From Pampus argenteus (lineage: Eukaryota; Chordata; Actinopteri; Scombriformes; Stromateidae), in the NCBI GenBank assembly GCA_036937835.1, contig CM072862.1:12271001-12335000 (forward strand): a stretch of 64,000 bases of DNA, written 5' to 3'. The translations under genes were made by a program, and so were the position numbers. Shown piece after piece: positions 59,336 through 64,000 of this stretch. A model generated the notes under the pieces. The model saw only the letters and a program-made list of their open reading frames with translations, was not told the origin of the DNA and did not search any database. Every line of letters starts with the position of its first letter. Position 1 is the stretch's first letter.

Positions 59336-62300
59336 CTAAACTGATGGGGTTAGAGAATAGCACAGGTTCTGATGAAGTGACTTTTTCTTCATCTGCTGCT
59401 CAATCATCAAGTCAAACTCCTGTCTCTCTCTACAATGAAAAATAGAAGATGGAAGAGAAACATTTACTGATTATATTTAGTTACTTAGTGTAAAAACAAA
59501 AGAAAAAAAGATCTTTCTTCATAGTTAAACTCATCCAACTTTTACCTGTTACTTATACATCGTCCTTTTAGGTACTTTTCCTCTGCCTTCTTTACTGAAA
59601 CATTGTCCACCCCAGCTATGGCATAGATGATAGCCTGTACAGTAAGACAATAATCTTACAAACCTGTACCACAAACTGCAACTTGCATATCACAAAAGAT
59701 ACTATAGCCCATAATAAAAAATAAATAAAAACACACAAATGAGCACTGATGAAAGCTTTAGCTCACCTCAGGAAGAAGCACATCCAAAACAAAGGGGACA
59801 CGCTCCATAGATTTCACCTCAGCCAGACACGGAGCAGTCACAGCCGTTGTGTAGAGCTCATTTAGGTACCAGTAGACTTGGTCCAACTGCTGGTCATCTT
59901 CTAGGTATATGTTCACCACCCGTCTCCGATTTGCACTCTGAAAGGAGTGGAGCCACCTGGAATGCTGCTGCCCACGGATCACAGCCTGTAGGGGAGTGAT
60001 ACAAGAAGGCTGGACTTTATTCAATCAGGTATTGGTACTTTTTAAACACCCCCCTCAATTCAAAAATATGTTTTGCTTATTGTTACATCGCTTGAATGCT
60101 GGATTTTCACTGTGCAAAATTTGAAACTAAAAGGCTGTTTTCATATTCATCTGCTGAAGGAAGTTTCCTTTCACAAGCATGATAGTCGCTTCTTGCCTAA
60201 ACAGAAGCGACTTTACTGTAACATCCAAAAAAATCGTTGAGTGCAAGAAACACCATCAACAATATTTTAGCTTGTATAAATATTCACCCATTTCTGAGTA
60301 ACATAGTGAGCATGAGTGAACATAAATTTGTAATTTGCCACAGATTCCTGAGGCCTTGACCCACTCCAGGATGTAGTCACCAGTGCCCTATTCCTATGAA
60401 CACACAGTTCTTGAGGCTGGCCTGCACTGGGAAGAGTTGCAGCTGTCCTTCTCCTGATTAGCATTTTTCAATATCTTTGTTTCTTTGGGTTTGAAGTTTT
60501 CATTCTTCATGATGTTGTTTTGACCAGGTAATGTAGTAGTTAATTAAGATCCATTTATTATTTTGCTTTAACATTTAAGATGTGTTTCTGTTTGGCCTAA
60601 TAACATTTGCCAATATTCAATGCTGGTCAACTGGTCAATGTAAATTACTGAATGGCTTTGTAATGTTACAGCTAAAATGCTGCAAAGTGATATCATCTAG
60701 GGAGTAGGCAAATTTCATGACCAATTTCAGGTACAGTCATGCAAATATGCTTCATATTACATGAAAAGAAATTGATGTAGGACTGGTTCATCTTCTCAAA
60801 TTATATGGCACTGGCACATGTAGTACAGGAGTACTTATAAATTAAACACCCACGTTCATTGTACCAGAGTGCACAAATTAGAATGGCCTAGGCAATACTA
60901 AACACACCTCGTCTCCATTAATGTTTTCTGTGTTTAAGGCTCACCAACATGGATCTGCAGTAAGCTGTACTGAGAAAATACTTGCCCATCCAATAACTGG
61001 ATACAACAGTCTCCATTAAATCATACCAAAAGGCGTCCTTCTACCATGCGCTGCTTGACGATGAAATGTACAAGCTTCTCATTAGCGCGGTTATGGGCGG
61101 CATGGGTCCGGTCTGGCAGCAGCCTCTTTGAAGTCCTGTTGACCTCCTCTTGCTGTTCACTAAAGCTGTCCTTATGATCATCACACGGCTCATCCATCAT
61201 TGTATCACTGGAGATGGTTAGCCTCTCTGATGCTGCCTCAGGATACTTCCTCCTCACTGGATAGCCTGGAGAAGTTAAGATCAATAGTAAAGAGCACTAT
61301 CAGGACCTGAGGACAAGTTTTCATTAATAATGAATGTTATGTAACAGAACTTACTTATGTCATGACCAAAGTACTCAATGAAGGAGCCAGAAAATGAGCC
61401 ACATGCTACAAAGACAAAACATTATTAATACTGCTATAAATCAGATTACTATATAATACATGTAAAATGTATGTTTTGTGTAAGCAATAAATGGACCCCC
61501 TCACCAATCCGTATTCTGTAGTCTGTTATTAGCTCCAAGGACCACTCAATTGCAGCATCGTAGTTTTCTTTGGCTTTACTCTAGAAGAAAACCAATATGA
61601 GAAACAGTAACAGTCTGTCACTAATGTCATGAAAACAAATAATAAATTAGTATTATTTATGAGCAGTTCTTACCACCAGCTCATTAGCTTCATCACAGTC
61701 AAATGGCTTCAGGGTTTTCAGAGCCACCGTAAACCTTAAAGAACAAAAAACATTAAACTAAAAAAACTCATGATGACTTGAAAGTGTGCCAGCAATTCAC
61801 TCAACATTTTGTTTAAATATCTCTGATTTGTGCAGTCGGGTTTAATGACAATTAGATATACAGTAGCCCTGAGGTACTAAACACAACAACATTGAACAAA
61901 ACACAAGAGCATTTTAGAAAATAACATTCCACAAAACAGAACACAACATATTAGTGTGAATATGTTGTATAACAAACAGTGCAGTCCTTTACACTTTATA
62001 TTCCCTACCCCTTTTTTTGGTGAATCATTGGGTAATCAATGAACATGATGCTGGCTTTTTTCAGCTTACGGTTGACACTTTTTACCTGCAGAAAAAAAAA
62101 CAACAATGAAATAATACACAGATCAGGCTTTCCCCAATGGATATTTAATAATGCTAAAACAACTTGCCAATTAATCAACAACTTGAGTGTCAAAATAAAA
62201 ACATTTTTATATATTCAAGTTGAAGTCATTAATTGAGCAAAATATCAGTTGTCTAAAATGTCTAAAAACCTGTATAAAAATGTGTGTACTTATGAAGAAT

Positions 62301-63756
62301 ACACTATCTACACACGTTTTTTTTTCCACTCACCAATGCTGGCCAGAATGGATAATTTCTAAATTTGTACCACACAAACACTCCTTCTGTAATGGATGGG
62401 GGCTCTGAAAGAAAAGAGTACAAGCCTTTACAGTATACAGTACAAATACACATCCAAATCCACTTCTACGGTAGTCCTTGCAGAGGTTATTTGCATTCAA
62501 TCACTGCATTCTCACTCACTTTTGTCCACCTGCATCAAGAAACTTGGTAACTCCTCCTCCTCTTCACTTTCCTCATCTTCCTGGAAGGACAAAGATAACA
62601 GCTGTTCTTCATGGTGACTTAGCTCTATAGATAGATCTGAAGACAGCAAAGGCTCATCTTTTTGGGCAGAGGGGATGTAGGAGGAACAGAAAACACACTT
62701 AGAATTAGAACAGATACAAAATACAAGATGCTCTACAAGTAGTAATGAATAAAAAAAATTTTCAATAAAAAAAAAAAATTGCATTTAAATCAGATTCTGC
62801 AACCACTAGATTGCTTTAGACTGTGAGGGTGATCTGAAAGGTATTATGTTGACTGTGTACAGTATGAGGTAGACACTAAGATGCATTACCTTGCTCTTCT
62901 GCATCAGGGCTTTTCAGCTCAAATCTGGGTCTAGAACGTTCTGGTGACTGATTATTATTAGTAGTGCCTGTTTGAAAATCCTCTGCCTCAATTTTCCGTT
63001 TCCTGCCACGCCTGCACTTGGCTTGAGGACCATTGTTTTTACTGCAGGTCTGTGTTTGCTTCTTTGTCACACTTTTTCTAGCTTGTTTTGGCTGGGCAGG
63101 ACGACCCCTCCTACGTTCGCTCTGAGAGTTTGAATTGCTGCATGGTGAATCTCCCTCTGATGCCTACGACAGAACAAGTGTAAGAAGAGTTAAAGAACAT
63201 CACTGAAATAAACAGCAAAAAAAATCAGTGTATTAAGAATTCAGAAACAGAAAATGGTCAAACATCTTCAATTGTGTGATGACTTTAGTGTACTCTAGCT
63301 CTACTTGTTTTGCTAAAGGAGTTGATGTGGACAGGTTGACAGTGGATGAGCTGTGGACTGGTGTGGAGGTCTGGTAGGCTTCTTGTAGTTGTCCCCTGCT
63401 TCTTTTTGGAGTACTTGGTATAAAGCATGTAATGGACTGCCTGTCAATGGCAAATCCACAGCCTTGCAGAGCACTTGACTCCTCTGCTGCTGGAGATGAA
63501 ACAGTTTCTGAGTCAACTTTCGGTGTGGAGGTTTTTTTAGATTCCTTTTTTCTGGTTTTCCGAGGTCCACCTAAAAGATCATCACAAAGTTTATATTTTT
63601 GTTGGTTTATTTATTTTACAATTATAACTATTGTTATTTAGATTGGCCTCATGTGGATGTGTATAACCCATATAATTTGGGTCAGCTTTAGCTTTACAAT
63701 TGTTTACAAATTTCAGAAAATGACTAGACAAGATTGCATGTTGGGTTACCTTTCAT
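59336..63756 (-). CDS. pwwp3a: PWWP-domain DNA repair factor 3 (13 coding exons)
   Basis: Member of the PWWP3A/EXPAND1 (MUM1) and PWWP3B family, chromatin proteins recruited to DNA damage through 53BP1 (from work on human PWWP3A). The joined protein is 553 residues (human PWWP3A 710), short in the N-terminal region. An AT-hook-like RRRGRPAQ lies at about 108-115 and a second basic patch RRGRKRKIE at about 147-155. An acidic stretch precedes the PWWP domain (about 234-305), whose signature reads YPFWPALV with PFWP at 247-250. The following helical part has family-typical blocks TLKPFDCDEA, SFSGSFIEYFGHDISYPVR and VNIYLEDDQQLDQVYWYLNELY. The start ATG (63754-63756) opens a 7-nt coding exon (ATGAAAG) that joins in phase to exon 2. 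The stop is TAG at 59336-59338. Family assignment is firm; the choice of 3A over 3B is less so. Confidence 0.83.
59336..63756 (-). other. pwwp3a: Exon map of pwwp3a-type gene
   Basis: Coding exons in order: 63756-63750, 63570-63305, 63163-62890, 62657-62520, 62404-62334, 62085-62009, 61734-61674, 61580-61505, 61405-61355, 61265-61027, 59985-59767, 59634-59546, 59429-59336. All introns are GT-AG and phases agree throughout. Exon 2 has a competing open frame with its own ATG; the frame used here is the one that joins both neighbours in phase. The 1-kb intron 59986-61026 holds a 65-codon ORF without recognisable similarity. Confidence 0.82.
59986..61026 (-). other. pwwp3a: pwwp3a intron 10 (1.0 kb)
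   Basis: The longest intron of this gene. A somewhat GC-richer patch at about 60300-60470 might be an old repeat fragment, but I do not recognise it. Confidence 0.5.
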
Positions 63757-64000
63757 TGTTGTAAGATTTCCTCTCACTGGATAGATTTCCCTTGAGTTCA
63801 CTGGATCAAACGTCTACTGGATTATCAAGATCAAACATTAATCAGTTCTGATTTCGTTCACCTTGGGGTCTCCAGACAGGTAAAAGGTAAGGCCGCTGTG
63901 AACAAAGAGAGAGAGGGAAATAATAAAATAATCGTTAATTTTCTTCTGCTGGAAGACACCGAGAAGTCGTATTTTCGCTTTTGATGATGAAACAAATGCA
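63757..64000 (-). promoter_or_regulatory. pwwp3a: pwwp3a 5' UTR / promoter edge
   Basis: Sequence upstream of the pwwp3a start, running off the window. No in-frame upstream ATG was noticed close to the start. The transcription start may lie inside or beyond the window. Confidence 0.35.

Noticed and set aside
60267..60464. A 65-codon ORF in pwwp3a intron 10
   Set aside because: No resemblance to the family, no splice sites in phase with neighbouring exons; kept as intron.
63313..63570. Minus-strand ORF beginning MDLGKPEK in pwwp3a exon 2
   Set aside because: It ends at a stop before the exon end and cannot be joined in phase. The alternative frame (GGPRKTRKKES...) joins both neighbouring exons.

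Overview
The window is vertebrate nuclear DNA, almost certainly from a ray-finned (teleost) fish. Supporting signs are split genes with GT-AG introns, long CA/TG microsatellites, a decayed Tc1-type transposon, CpG-rich promoters rich in TAACGTTA-like words, and four proteins that resemble vertebrate orthologues I know. The species cannot be named from the sequence alone.

Layout, left to right. (1) A frizzled-3 Wnt/planar-polarity receptor gene (fzd3, + strand, coding about 1577-25314) has ten coding exons, a 17-kb first coding intron full of simple repeats and transposon debris, and a roughly 2.8-kb 3' UTR. (2) A kinesin-3 family motor gene of the KIF28/KLP-6 type (- strand, 36838-28317) has 27 coding exons. 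I could join all of them in frame into a 1030-residue protein. It runs tail-to-tail with fzd3. (3) The nucleoporin ELYS gene (ahctf1, - strand, 56263-38640) has 39 coding exons joined in frame (2796 residues) and carries a striking in-frame 102-bp tandem repeat in its giant exon. (4) A PWWP-domain DNA-repair factor gene (pwwp3a type, - strand, 63756-59336) has 13 coding exons and 553 residues; its promoter lies at the right edge of the window.

The genes do not form an operon-like unit and do not share one pathway. fzd3 acts at the plasma membrane, the KIF28-type kinesin is a microtubule motor, ELYS builds nuclear pores on chromatin after mitosis, and the PWWP3 protein acts in chromatin and DNA-damage responses. 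Exon joins were made by hand from splice consensus, reading-frame continuity and recalled similarity to human proteins. Every coding exon length agrees with its neighbours' phase, which is the main check on the models. No transcript data or database search was available.

I found no new defence system, CRISPR array or unknown gene family. The most interesting signals are: the expanding 34-residue repeat in ELYS; an intact KIF28 reading frame where the human locus is annotated as a pseudogene; CA/TG repeats placed directly against splice sites in the kinesin and ELYS genes; a GC-AG intron; and several sites where alternative transcripts can be predicted.
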